Source: Desulfobacteraceae bacterium
GTDB taxonomy: Bacteria; Desulfobacterota; Desulfobacteria; Desulfobacterales; BuS5
Direction: 5' to 3'
NCBI GenBank assembly: GCA_030592105.1
Contig: JAUVKE010000029.1
Coordinates: forward strand, 1-14,797
Length of the DNA stretch: 14,797 bases
Position 1 is the stretch's first letter. Every line of letters starts with the position of its first letter. The position numbers were made by a program, and so were the translations under genes. The notes beneath the pieces were generated by a model. It had not been told where the DNA came from. It worked only from the letters and a program-made list of their open reading frames with translations, and searched no databases. Shown here in pieces: positions 6,595 to 14,437 of this stretch.

Positions 6595-8913
6595 ATGTTT
6601 CTTTTTTCTAAATACAATATTTTAAAGATAAATGCCCGTATTTTCTTTTTCTTAATTATTCTTTTTTCAACATATGCCCATTCTTTTACCGGTGAAAAAA
6701 GCAAGCTTTTCAGTGATGACCCTAAACTTCCCTGGAAAGTTTCGGCAGATGAAATATTTTATAATAATAAAGCCGGTGAGTATATTGCAAGAGGGGATGT
6801 TGTTATAGATAAAGCAGACATGCACCTTAGGGCGGATATTGTACGCTATGATTATAATTTTAAAAAGGCTTATGCATCAGGATCTGTGGTAATAACCACC
6901 CATGGTGACCGTCTTTCCGGGACCAGTGTTGAAATAAATTTTGAAGATCAAACAGGGGTTATAGCAGATGGAGAAATTTTTCTTGAGGAAAATCATTATT
7001 ACATTAACGGTGATTATATAAAAAAAACAGGTCCTGATACCTATCAGATATCAGAGGGGAGAATAACAACCTGTGATGGAGAAAATCCAGCCTGGAAAAT
7101 AACCGGCAAAAATTTAAGAATTACCCTGGAGGGATACGGCCTTGTCAATCATGCAACCCTTTGGACAAAAAATGTTCCCTCATTCTACATACCTTTTCTT
7201 GTTTTTCCTGTAAAATTAAAGCGTCAGACCGGTCTTCTTTCTCCTGAAGCAGGGTTTTCTGATAGAAGGGGATTTGAATATACCCAGCCTTTTTTCTGGG
7301 CTCTTAATGACAGTTCCGATTTTACTTTTTATGAACATCATATGGGCAAGCGGGGTGATAAGTTTGGCCTGGAGTACAGGTATGTTTCCGACCGGTTCAC
7401 AAAAGGTACGGTAATGTACGATTTTCTGGATGACAGAAAGGTGGATAACGGTAAAACAGACTCAAGCAGTGATTGGGGCTTTGACGATCCAGGGCAAAAT
7501 ATTCTAAGGCCGAATTCTGATCGCTACTGGTTCAGGACAAAACAGAATTTTGCCTTTCCCTTCAACTCTCACGGAAAACTCGACATGGATATTGTAAGTG
7601 ACCAGGATTATCTTAATGAATTCAAAAAAGGGACCACCGGCTACAGTGCTGCCAATAGATATTTTTTGAAAAATTTTAATCGTGAAATAGACGATCTTAA
7701 CGATTCTGTCAGGGTGAACAGTTTAAATATAAGCAAAACATGGCAAAATTACAGCCTGAATGCGGGGACACGGTGGTATGATGATGTAATTGCAAGACGT
7801 CATGATTTGTCGGATATGAATCAGCAAAAACTTCCGTATTTTCTCTTTGATTCCATGAAACAGCAGCTTTTTACAGCGCCTGTTTTCTGGGATCTTGAAT
7901 CTGATTATTCCTACACATACACCAAAGACGGTTCAAGGGGACACACGGGTGAAATTCATCCCAAACTCTATTTGCCATGTAAGTTGGGAAAATTTATTTC
8001 TGTTGAACCCTCCATTGGAATCAGCGGAACATTTTGGCATGCTGATAAAAGGGACGAGCATGTAAAAATGGATAAGACGGATTCCAGAGCACTTTATGAT
8101 ATTGGCCTGGATCTTTCCACGGAAATATACAGAATCTTTGATTTAAAGGGGAAAAAAATCGACTCTGTTAAACATATCATAAGGCCATCTGTTGCTTACG
8201 AATATATTCCTCCAACCTCCCAGGGAGAAAATCCTTCTTTTGTCTCCAGGATTGAAAATAAAAATTTCATTACATATTCCATCACAAATACTTTCATATC
8301 AAGATTAAAAAATGAAAATTCCAGCTTAAACGGTTCCCCTTTGGGATACGATTACCATCAGATCTGCCGCCTGGAGCTAAAGCAAAGTTACAATATAGAT
8401 GAGCAAAAAGAGGATGATCCTGCCAAATGGCTAAACGGTCGAAATCAACGGCCATTTTCACCGATATTCGGCCGTATTGAGCTTAATCCGTTTAGATATC
8501 TCCATATAGAGGCTGATGCCAACTGGTCCACCTATGAAAGCGCCTTTGAAACAAGTGGAATTACATCGAGTATCTCAGACAAGAGGGGCGATTCATTTTT
8601 TCTGGAATACAGGTATAATCGAAATTTTCTGGACAATAACGAAACCATTGAGTCGATATATTCAAATGTTTTATTAAACATATGGGAAAATTTATCCTTA
8701 TATGCTGAAATAGAAAGGGATATAACGAATAATGAAGATATTGAATCAGGCGCGGGCTTTTTGTATACTTCTCAGTGCTGGGCCGTAAATTTTGGTTTTT
8801 CCAATGATGATGGGGATATGGAGTATGCTTTTATGCTGGAACTGTATGGACTTGGCGGTTTTGGCAAAGAATCCCTCATAAGAGACAGAATAAAAAATGT
8901 ATTTGAAAGGTAA
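6595..8913 (+). CDS. lptD: LPS-assembly outer-membrane protein LptD
   Basis: LptD forms, with LptE, the beta-barrel translocon that inserts lipopolysaccharide into the outer leaflet. The N-terminus is a signal peptide (basic residues, hydrophobic IFFFLIILFS, cleavage probably after A28-H29-S30). An OstA/LptA-like beta-jellyroll follows at about 46-170 (WKVSADEIFY, YIARGDVVI, YASGSVVITT). The family-typical PSFYIPFLVFPVK and RQTGLLSPEAGFSDRRGFEYTQPFFW (about 195-236) lead into a long beta-barrel to the C-terminus. The length of 772 is close to E. coli LptD. C160 (TTCDGENPAW) and C728 (SQCWAVNF) sit where the conserved inter-domain disulphide partners C173 and C725 lie in E. coli; that alignment is by eye. 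The ATG at 6595 has no close Shine-Dalgarno, but a stop codon just upstream limits alternatives. The stop codon lies inside the inverted-repeat element that begins at 8910. Confidence 0.95.
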   Translation: MFLFSKYNILKINARIFFFLIILFSTYAHSFTGEKSKLFSDDPKLPWKVSADEIFYNNKAGEYIARGDVVIDKADMHLRADIVRYDYNFKKAYASGSVVITTHGDRLSGTSVEINFEDQTGVIADGEIFLEENHYYINGDYIKKTGPDTYQISEGRITTCDGENPAWKITGKNLRITLEGYGLVNHATLWTKNVPSFYIPFLVFPVKLKRQTGLLSPEAGFSDRRGFEYTQPFFWALNDSSDFTFYEHHMGKRGDKFGLEYRYVSDRFTKGTVMYDFLDDRKVDNGKTDSSSDWGFDDPGQNILRPNSDRYWFRTKQNFAFPFNSHGKLDMDIVSDQDYLNEFKKGTTGYSAANRYFLKNFNREIDDLNDSVRVNSLNISKTWQNYSLNAGTRWYDDVIARRHDLSDMNQQKLPYFLFDSMKQQLFTAPVFWDLESDYSYTYTKDGSRGHTGEIHPKLYLPCKLGKFISVEPSIGISGTFWHADKRDEHVKMDKTDSRALYDIGLDLSTEIYRIFDLKGKKIDSVKHIIRPSVAYEYIPPTSQGENPSFVSRIENKNFITYSITNTFISRLKNENSSLNGSPLGYDYHQICRLELKQSYNIDEQKEDDPAKWLNGRNQRPFSPIFGRIELNPFRYLHIEADANWSTYESAFETSGITSSISDKRGDSFFLEYRYNRNFLDNNETIESIYSNVLLNIWENLSLYAEIERDITNNEDIESGAGFLYTSQCWAVNFGFSNDDGDMEYAFMLELYGLGGFGKESLIRDRIKNVFER

Positions 8914-9162
8914 CTATTCAGCGTCACTGATTTCAGATAGGCAGCAGGTATGATCTGATTAAAACATTTGAAAGTGTTTAAACGGATTAGAGAGCGTTAA
9001 GAAAGAATCCATAAGGGCTGAACTTATTGACGTTATTTTCTGGTATACTATTACATAAGTTTATATTTTTAACAGATTCTTTCTTTACGACCTCTTATCT
9101 GTGAGTTTTTCATGGTTTAATCAGATTATACCTGTTGCCGTACATATTAGCTGAATAGTTAC
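8910..9162. repeat. 253-bp fold-back (MITE-like) element downstream of lptD
   Basis: The ends are a perfect 13-bp inverted repeat, GTAACTATTCAGC (8910-8922) and its complement (9150-9162). The complementarity continues inward: CAGGTATGATCTGATTAAA (8945-8963) pairs with 9116-9134 (one mismatch), 8991-9009 pairs imperfectly with 9075-9095 (around AAGAAAGAATC), and AACTTAT (9021-9027) pairs with ATAAGTT (9055-9061). The whole unit can fold into one long hairpin. It encodes no protein. I see no obvious target-site duplication. It supplies the stop codon of lptD. Confidence 0.85.
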
Positions 9163-9439
9163 ATTTATTTTTGACCGAGCCCTAAAATACGCAGCAGGGC
9201 TTGCTTCTGCTGAAATTATAAACAAGACTTATCTTTTAAATCTGCCTTTGTTGATGCGTATACTTATTTGTCATAATAATATAATTTTTTAAAGAGTGAA
9301 TAATATAACATTTGATGTAACTTTTCAGTTGATATGTATAGCGACAGGTATGATCTGATTAAATCAGCGCAGCTGAATTGTTACCTTTTGATTCTAATTT
9401 GTCATTAATTTATAGTCCCTTAGCAAGGAGAAATTCCGG
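9163..9439. other. Remainder of the lptD / acyl-CoA dehydrogenase intergenic region
   Basis: Together with the 253-bp element, this makes a gene-free stretch of about 526 bases. It holds a small GCCCT...AGGGC hairpin (about 9179-9200), a 22-base stretch (9164-9185) matching 2741-2762 in 20 positions, and the miniature repeat copy at 9317-9384. The promoter of the acyl-CoA dehydrogenase must lie here or further upstream, but I see no clear -35/-10 pair. Confidence 0.5.
9317..9384. repeat. 68-bp miniature copy of the fold-back element
   Basis: It begins GTAACTTTTCAG (9317-9328; 11 of 12 bases match the left end at 8910) and ends GCTGAATTGTTAC (9372-9384; 12 of 13 match the right end at 9150-9162). 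It contains the identical 19-base CAGGTATGATCTGATTAAA at 9345-9363, exactly 400 bases from its twin at 8945. It looks like an internally deleted copy. The flanks CATTTGAT (9309-9316) and CTTTTGAT (9385-9392) agree in 7 of 8 bases, suggesting a target-site duplication. Confidence 0.75.
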
Positions 9440-10582
9440 ATGGATTTTGAAGTTTCCAAAGAGCACGAGATGATCAGGAAAGAAGTTAGACGTTTTGCTC
9501 AAAAAGTTATTGCACCACAGGCTGAAGAGATGGAGGCTAACAAGGAGATACCCGTAGATATTGTGGAGCAGATGGGGGAACTGGGATTCATTGGGATTGC
9601 ATTCCCTGAAGAATATGGAGGTACCGGAGGAGACTGGGTTGGAGCACATATTTGTCTGGAGGAACTGGCAAGGGCTGACCTTGCAGTTTCAGGAATATTA
9701 GATGCCTCTTCCAGTCTTGTGGGGCAGGAACTTTTTATGTTCGGCTCCGAAGAACAGAAAAAAAAATGGCTGGCACCACTGCTTACTGGAAAAGCAACCA
9801 CAGGTTTTGCTTTAACCGAGTCTAATTGCGGCTCCGATGCAGGGGCTCTTGAAACAACAGCTGTTTTGGAGGGAAATGAATGGGTAATAAACGGGACAAA
9901 ACAGTTTATTTCATTTATTGCAATGCCCAATGCTTCCATCTGTATTGTGGCCGCTGTCACAGGAGTGGATAAAAAAGGTAAAAAAATTATATCGACCTTT
10001 ATTGTTCCAAAGGATAATCCTGGTATGGTTATAAGTAAAAATTACGGCAAAATGGGGATGAAGGCTGCCCCTGCAAGTGAGTTGATTTTCACAGACTGCC
10101 GAATACCTGAAGAAAATCTTTTGGGGGATCTCGAAAGGGGACTGGCCCAGCATTTGATTGTACTTGAAACAGGTCGTATTACAGCCGCAGCAATGTGTGT
10201 GGGGCTTGCCCAGGCCTGCCTGGACGAATCTTTAAAATATGCAAAGGAACGTACACAATTTGGCCAGCCAATTTTTAATTATCAGGCTGTTTCGTTTAAA
10301 CTGGCTGATATGGCAGTATCCATAGAACTGGCAAGAAATCAATATTTAAAAGCTGCCTGGCTAAAGGATAAAGGCCGTCCCCATACTTTTGAGGCATCAG
10401 TAGCAAAACTGTATGCTTCGGAAATGCTGGAGAAAGTCACAAGTGATGCTGTACAGATTCATGGCGGCTCAGGATATATGGATGAATGTCCAGTATCAAG
10501 ATATTACAGAGACGCCCGATGTATGCAGATATTGGAAGGGACCTCGGAAATTATTCGAATTCTTATAAGCCGTTCTCTTTAA
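9440..10582 (+). CDS. Acyl-CoA dehydrogenase (FAD-dependent)
   Basis: This enzyme oxidises an acyl-CoA to the trans-2-enoyl-CoA, or works in reverse, passing electrons to electron-transfer flavoprotein in the cytosol. It has the standard three-part fold at the usual 380 residues: N-terminal helices from MDFEVSKEHEMIRKEVRRFA with FPEEYGGTGGDW near 55-66, the middle beta-domain with GFALTESNCGSDAGALETTA (FAD/substrate contacts), and C-terminal helices with ERTQFGQPIFNYQAV and VQIHGGSGY. The last part carries QILEGTSEI, whose E366 is at the position of the catalytic base in short/medium-chain enzymes. The ATG follows AAGGAG (9425-9430) by nine bases. Substrate specificity cannot be read from sequence. 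It lies 218 bases upstream of the dehydratase-type genes, and the pairing recalls reductive 2-hydroxyacyl-CoA pathways that need both enzymes. No ETF genes are visible. Confidence 0.95.
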   Translation: MDFEVSKEHEMIRKEVRRFAQKVIAPQAEEMEANKEIPVDIVEQMGELGFIGIAFPEEYGGTGGDWVGAHICLEELARADLAVSGILDASSSLVGQELFMFGSEEQKKKWLAPLLTGKATTGFALTESNCGSDAGALETTAVLEGNEWVINGTKQFISFIAMPNASICIVAAVTGVDKKGKKIISTFIVPKDNPGMVISKNYGKMGMKAAPASELIFTDCRIPEENLLGDLERGLAQHLIVLETGRITAAAMCVGLAQACLDESLKYAKERTQFGQPIFNYQAVSFKLADMAVSIELARNQYLKAAWLKDKGRPHTFEASVAKLYASEMLEKVTSDAVQIHGGSGYMDECPVSRYYRDARCMQILEGTSEIIRILISRSL

Positions 10583-10659
10583 TTCATGGGCTTTTTCGAA
10601 ATTAATTTTCTGAAAACTGATAATTTTTATAGACCGTCACATAAATAATTTCAGCAATA

Positions 10660-10745
10660 AACTGAGCTATAATAAAATTTAAAAAGCTCTGAAACTCGCT
10701 ATGCTCAAACAGCCAGAGCTTTTTAAATTTCACCATAGCTCAGTT
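10660..10745. repeat. Long 32-bp-arm hairpin between the acyl-CoA dehydrogenase and dehydratase genes
   Basis: The arms 10660-10691 and 10714-10745 match in 29 of 32 positions; AACTGAGCTAT is the outer and AAATTTAAAAAGCTCTG the inner part. The 22-base loop reads AAACTCGCTATGCTCAAACAGC. No T-run follows, so it is better seen as a repeat element, or a processing or attenuating hairpin, than as an intrinsic terminator. Confidence 0.75.
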
Positions 10746-10800
10746 CTAACATCTGGCCGTATGAAATTTATTATCTGAAAATCTATAGCAGGTGAAAATA

Positions 10801-11946
10801 ATGGAAAAAGTATTGGCAAAAATTGATGAGATCACATTGGACCCATACAGATACGTGGCTCATCTAAAAGAGAGAACAGGTAAGAAAATAATCGGATGTT
10901 TTCCCATGTATGTTCCTGAAGAACTTGTACATGCGGCGGGGATGATTCCCGTGGTAATCTGGCGGGGAAATGAGCTGGTAACCTGGGGCCATTCCCACGT
11001 CCCCCCTTATAACTGCGGTATAACCAGAACATTCATTGATGACGCGGTTAAGGGGAAGCTTCAGTTCATGGATGGAATGGTTTTCCATGTTAGACAATGC
11101 CTTCAGGCTGGGGAATTCCCCCTTATTATAGAAAGAAATGTAAAACCTGCGTATATGGAGATTTTATATTTGCCCCCCCTTTATGAAGGTGAGGCGATTA
11201 AATCATTTTTATTAGATGATTTAATCGTATTTAAGGAATCTTTGGAAAAATTTTCCGGAAAAAAAATAACAGATGATGATATTATAAAAAGTATCGGAAT
11301 ATATAATGAAAATCGAAGCCTCCTTGAAAGGATCTATGAAATAAGGAGGGAAAAACCGGAAATAATAAAAGCCAAAGATGTTATGAAAGTAGTATGGTCA
11401 AGCATGTTAATGCCCAAGGAAGATAATAATGAACTCTTAAAAGAGTTGATCAGCAAAATGGAAAAACAGGAAGTCAAGCCCGAACCTGACAGATTAAGAA
11501 TAATTCTTGTGGGTGGCCTTTGCCAGACCATCAATTTTGATATCCTTGATATCATGGAAGAACTGGGGCTGATTATTCCCGATGATGACCTTTATGTGGG
11601 TTCAAGATATTTTGCGAATAAAATAACGGACTTTGAAAAAAATCCCGTTAAAGCAATCGCCGACAGATATCTTAAAAAGACTCCTTTATGCCCAACCAAG
11701 AGTGTATGGGATATACACTGGGCAGATGAGGTAATTAAAAAAATGAAATTAAACAAGGCAAAAGGGATTATCAACGTTATAGTAAAATTTTGTCCTCCCC
11801 ATACCACCTATTACCCTGATTTTAAGAGCGTACTGGCCGAAAACAGCATCCCTGAACTGGCTATACAGGTGGAACATGAAATCATCTCCTTTGAATCTTT
11901 AAAAACCAGGCTCCAGACCTTTACAGAAATTGTTGGAGGTATATAA
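10801..11946 (+). CDS. 2-hydroxyacyl-CoA dehydratase / benzoyl-CoA reductase family subunit (BcrC/HgdB-like)
   Basis: This 381-residue protein belongs to the HGD-D family, whose two-subunit enzymes use [4Fe-4S] clusters and one-electron chemistry to dehydrate 2-hydroxyacyl-CoAs or reduce aromatic acyl-CoAs. Family marks are GCFPMYVPEELVHAAGMIPV (32-51), then YNCGITR with C72, DGMVFHVRQC with C100, and KFCPPHTTYYPDFKSVL with C331. These three cysteines sit where cubane ligands fall in relatives (alignment by eye). The early Cys often seen just before the VPEEL motif is shifted here to C33. The ATG at 10801 is preferred over a GTG at 10792 because AGGTG (10790-10794) gives good spacing. Its stop overlaps the next start (TAATG), so the subunits are translationally coupled. 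The substrate is unknown; no ATPase activator is encoded nearby. Confidence 0.88.
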   Translation: MEKVLAKIDEITLDPYRYVAHLKERTGKKIIGCFPMYVPEELVHAAGMIPVVIWRGNELVTWGHSHVPPYNCGITRTFIDDAVKGKLQFMDGMVFHVRQCLQAGEFPLIIERNVKPAYMEILYLPPLYEGEAIKSFLLDDLIVFKESLEKFSGKKITDDDIIKSIGIYNENRSLLERIYEIRREKPEIIKAKDVMKVVWSSMLMPKEDNNELLKELISKMEKQEVKPEPDRLRIILVGGLCQTINFDILDIMEELGLIIPDDDLYVGSRYFANKITDFEKNPVKAIADRYLKKTPLCPTKSVWDIHWADEVIKKMKLNKAKGIINVIVKFCPPHTTYYPDFKSVLAENSIPELAIQVEHEIISFESLKTRLQTFTEIVGGI

Positions 11947-13202
11947 TGGGTATAGAATATAAAATCAATCGCCTTGAATCGACAAATTCCATCAGACCCC
12001 TTGTTGATAAACACTGGGAGGGATTAAGGACTGCTAAAGAAAAAGGAGAACTTGTGGGCTGGGCCTCGGGACCTAGTTTCATTTTTCCCTATGCCATGGG
12101 GATGAAATGCCACTTTATGGCTGGTTATGCTTCTTATTGCGGCGGAATAGGGGCTGCAAATGAATTACTTAAAGCAGCAGAATCAATAGGAGAGTTCAAT
12201 GACACATGCTCATATCACAGGCTTCATACCGGCATGGTGGAGGCTATATTAAAAGATATTCCTATAAATGAACAGGCTAAGCTCCCCATGCCTGATTTAA
12301 TGGTCTGCGGTAGATACTGCACAGAGCAGGCCCATTATTCAGAAGCCTTTTACAGAAAACTGGGAATACGTATTCTTCCCCTGGAACTCCCTTTTGTTTT
12401 CAGGGAGGAGGACAGGGCAAGGATCAGAAAATTTGTATTGCAACAGGTAAAAGAGATTGTTATTCCCACGCTGGAAGATGTATGCGGCAAGCCCTTTGAT
12501 TATGACAGGCTCAGCGAAATCCTCAGTGTTTTAAAACAGACAGCTATCATTAGAAATAAATGCTGGGAGTTTCTTGCAACCAAGCCTGCCACCTGGACCC
12601 TTTGGGATTATGCTGTGAGCATGGCCCCGGTTATTTATATGATGGGAGACCCCAAAGGGATTCCGTACTATGAAAACCTTTTAAAGGAGCTCCAGGAAAG
12701 ACATAAAAACGGAATTTTTGCCATGGCACCGGCTGGTGAAAAATATCGTATTTATTGGGATGGGTGGATTCCCTGGGCATTTTTAGGTAAATTTATGCGA
12801 AAATTTACCCCCAGTGGTGCAGTCTGCTTATGTGGAAGATATCCATGGGAAATGTTTGCCGATCCTGAAAGCATTGATCCTGAAAATCCCATTGAATCGG
12901 CTGTGGACTGGCTCTACGGTAATCATGGAATAGCAACGCATCTCGCACCAAAAGGGGCAATAGGAAAAATCGGCGAATTAATAGAGGAATATTCCATTGA
13001 CGGTATGGTGATGTTTTCCTCAAAATCCTGTAGAATGTGGAACCTGTCCAACCTTGATGTGATCGATGCTCTGGAGAAGAAATACGGAATACCTGGAGTA
13101 GTAATTGAAGCAGATATGATAGATCCCGAAATGGTATCAGATTCCCAGATAAATACAAGACTCGACGCACTTTTTGAAAATATCGATGGAAGAAGAAAAT
13201 AA
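11946..13202 (+). CDS. 2-hydroxyacyl-CoA dehydratase / benzoyl-CoA reductase family subunit (BcrB/HgdA-like)
   Basis: This is the larger partner (418 residues) of the preceding subunit. It shows the family arrangement: an N-terminal GWASGPSFIFPYAMGM segment, DTCSYHRLHTGMV (86-98) with C88, PDLMVCGRYC (116-125) with C121 and C125, and near the end DGMVMFSSKSCRMWN with C362, followed by GIPGVVIEADMIDPE and NTRLDALFE. C88, C121 and C362 are the probable iron-sulfur ligands. The ATG overlaps the upstream stop by one base, with GGAGGT at about 11934-11939 as ribosome-binding site. The heterodimer would need a reductase activator (HgdC/HadI or BcrAD type), which is absent here. Candidates include amino-acid-derived 2-hydroxyacyl-CoA dehydration and aromatic or alicyclic CoA-ester reduction; the sequence alone does not choose between them. 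Confidence 0.88.
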   Translation: MGIEYKINRLESTNSIRPLVDKHWEGLRTAKEKGELVGWASGPSFIFPYAMGMKCHFMAGYASYCGGIGAANELLKAAESIGEFNDTCSYHRLHTGMVEAILKDIPINEQAKLPMPDLMVCGRYCTEQAHYSEAFYRKLGIRILPLELPFVFREEDRARIRKFVLQQVKEIVIPTLEDVCGKPFDYDRLSEILSVLKQTAIIRNKCWEFLATKPATWTLWDYAVSMAPVIYMMGDPKGIPYYENLLKELQERHKNGIFAMAPAGEKYRIYWDGWIPWAFLGKFMRKFTPSGAVCLCGRYPWEMFADPESIDPENPIESAVDWLYGNHGIATHLAPKGAIGKIGELIEEYSIDGMVMFSSKSCRMWNLSNLDVIDALEKKYGIPGVVIEADMIDPEMVSDSQINTRLDALFENIDGRRK

Positions 13203-13214
13203 CCGAATAAAATC

Positions 13215-13300
13215 CAGTAGTGTCCGGTTAGAAAGTTGCAAAAAAGAAAATACGGGAAATTCAATTCCCCTCACGCAGGATTCTAACCGAACACTGCTGC
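13215..13300. mobile_element. 86-bp MITE-like element with 8-bp target-site duplication
   Basis: The ends CAGTAGTGTCCGGTTAGAA (13215-13233) and the complement of 13281-13299 agree in 17 of 19 bases. Identical 8-base direct repeats ATAAAATC lie outside both ends (13207-13214 and 13301-13308), as expected from a transposition event. The core is non-coding, so it would need a transposase supplied elsewhere. It separates the dehydratase genes from the PHP gene. Confidence 0.8.
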
Positions 13301-13332
13301 ATAAAATCAAGAAAAGAGGGAGATAAAATAAG

Positions 13333-13863
13333 TTGGAAAAAAAGATTGACCTGCATACACATTGTTATGAATCCACGGGAGATGCCGGCCCAAGTGAAAG
13401 TACGGTAAGATATATAATTGATCATATCAAGAGCCGCGGGTTACACGGAATTGCTGTTACTGATCACGACAACCCTGATTACGGATTTAGGGTAAAGGAG
13501 GCTGTGGATCGTTATTTCCCAGGGGAGGTTATAATTATTCCAGGCCAGGAAACCAGAATACAAAGACAGCATGTGGTTGAATTATACCTCAAAGATGATA
13601 TGGTTTTTAAATTTTGTGCCCATCCTCTTTTCGGAAAAAGCTTTGAGGAATTCATTGAAAAAGAAGGGGAGAATATACACGGAATTGAAATTAAAAATGG
13701 TGCATGGCAGCTTAATGAAACAAAAGTGAAAAATATAGCTGCAAAATATGACCTCTTAATGCTTGAAAACAGCGATGCCCATTCGATCAATGAAATAGGG
13801 CTCCATTATAATTTTATTGAAATGAAAAAATTATATGATCGCTGCAATGGAAATGGAAAATAA
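13333..13863 (+). CDS. PHP-domain putative metal-dependent phosphoesterase
   Basis: This 176-residue protein has the metal-ligand series of the PHP superfamily (related to histidinol phosphatase and the polymerase PHP domain): HTH at 8-10, DHD at 44-46 in AVTDHDNPDYG, E73 in PGQET, H97 in CAHPL, and SDAH (147-150) near the end. A trinuclear metal site and phosphoester hydrolysis are expected from the family; the substrate is unknown. It is shorter than full histidinol phosphatases and looks like a minimal PHP domain. The start is TTG at 13333, preceded by GAGGGAG at about 13317-13323; the next residues MEKKIDLHTH are typical. It follows the dehydratase genes but is separated by the mobile element, so co-transcription is uncertain. 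There is no signal peptide. Confidence 0.85.
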   Translation: MEKKIDLHTHCYESTGDAGPSESTVRYIIDHIKSRGLHGIAVTDHDNPDYGFRVKEAVDRYFPGEVIIIPGQETRIQRQHVVELYLKDDMVFKFCAHPLFGKSFEEFIEKEGENIHGIEIKNGAWQLNETKVKNIAAKYDLLMLENSDAHSINEIGLHYNFIEMKKLYDRCNGNGK

Positions 13864-13876
13864 AAAAATACTTTTC

Positions 13877-13905
13877 TTGACATTATTTCGGCAAATAGAT
13901 AAATA
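13877..13905 (+). promoter_or_regulatory. Candidate promoter for tRNA-Leu
   Basis: A consensus -35 box TTGACA (13877-13882) is followed after 17 bases by TAAATA (13900-13905), a poor -10 match. TATCAT at 13904-13909 matches better but would leave a 21-base spacer. Transcription would start about 15-20 bases before the tRNA. Confidence 0.4.
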
Positions 13906-13928
13906 TCATATTCAAATATGGCTTTTTC

Positions 13929-14016
13929 GCCTGGGTGGCGGAATTGGTAGACGCAAGGGACTTAAAATCCCTCGGTCTTTATGGCTGTGCGGGTTCGATT
14001 CCCGCCCCAGGCACCA
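13929..14016 (+). tRNA. tRNA-Leu (anticodon UAA)
   Basis: The acceptor stem GCCTGGG (13929-13935) pairs perfectly with CCCAGGC (14006-14012), followed by discriminator A and an encoded CCA (14014-14016). The anticodon stem AGGGA/TCCCT encloses the 7-base loop CTTAAAA, with anticodon TAA at 13963-13965, reading UUA and UUG. GGTTCGATTCC forms the T-arm loop, and the region between anticodon and T arms holds the long variable arm expected of class II tRNAs. Leucine identity agrees with the anticodon, the A discriminator and the variable arm. Confidence 0.97.
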
Positions 14017-14074
14017 GTAATTAATGAATAAGCTCTGTTTTTACATGAATTTTCATGTACTAAATAATTTCACA

Positions 14075-14108
14075 GGGTTATCGGTCAAAATCTTTGGCCG
14101 ACTATCCC
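14075..14108. terminator. Stem-loop downstream of tRNA-Leu
   Basis: TCGGTCAAA (14081-14089) pairs with TTTGGCCGA (14093-14101) with one G-U pair and a 3-base ATC loop. GGG (14075-14077) with CCC (14106-14108) extends the stem across an asymmetric interior. It may help end the tRNA transcript, although no clean T-run follows. Confidence 0.4.
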
Positions 14109-14437
14109 TTCCTCAGATTTTACCAGCAATCAATGTGGTAAATTTCGTGGCAAATTTCAAAGCCGGGTAATTATCTGAGATACCTATACTTCTTTTAAAA
14201 ACATATTATAATTGTTTTTACTTTCATACCAAAATTTCAAAGTATTAAAAAAATAAATCCAAACGATATAAATAAATTGATAAGTATTCAGTCTTTTTGA
14301 GAAATTAGTTTTTTCAGATATTTTATGATTCCCAGAAATCACAAGAATTACATTTAATTATGATAACTGAAAACCTGGACGGCAATAAGCCATTATTTTT
14401 CATATTGATTTGTTATTTTTAATTTATTCTATAATTA

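Noticed and set aside
8910..9384. CRISPR-like array from the recurring 19-base CAGGTATGATCTGATTAAA
   Set aside because: Only three copies occur, one of them inverted, with unequal spacing and no cas genes; terminal inverted repeats explain the pattern better.
13835..14020. 61-codon open frame overlapping the PHP gene end and tRNA-Leu
   Set aside because: It runs through the whole tRNA gene, which has complete cloverleaf features, so the frame is coincidental.
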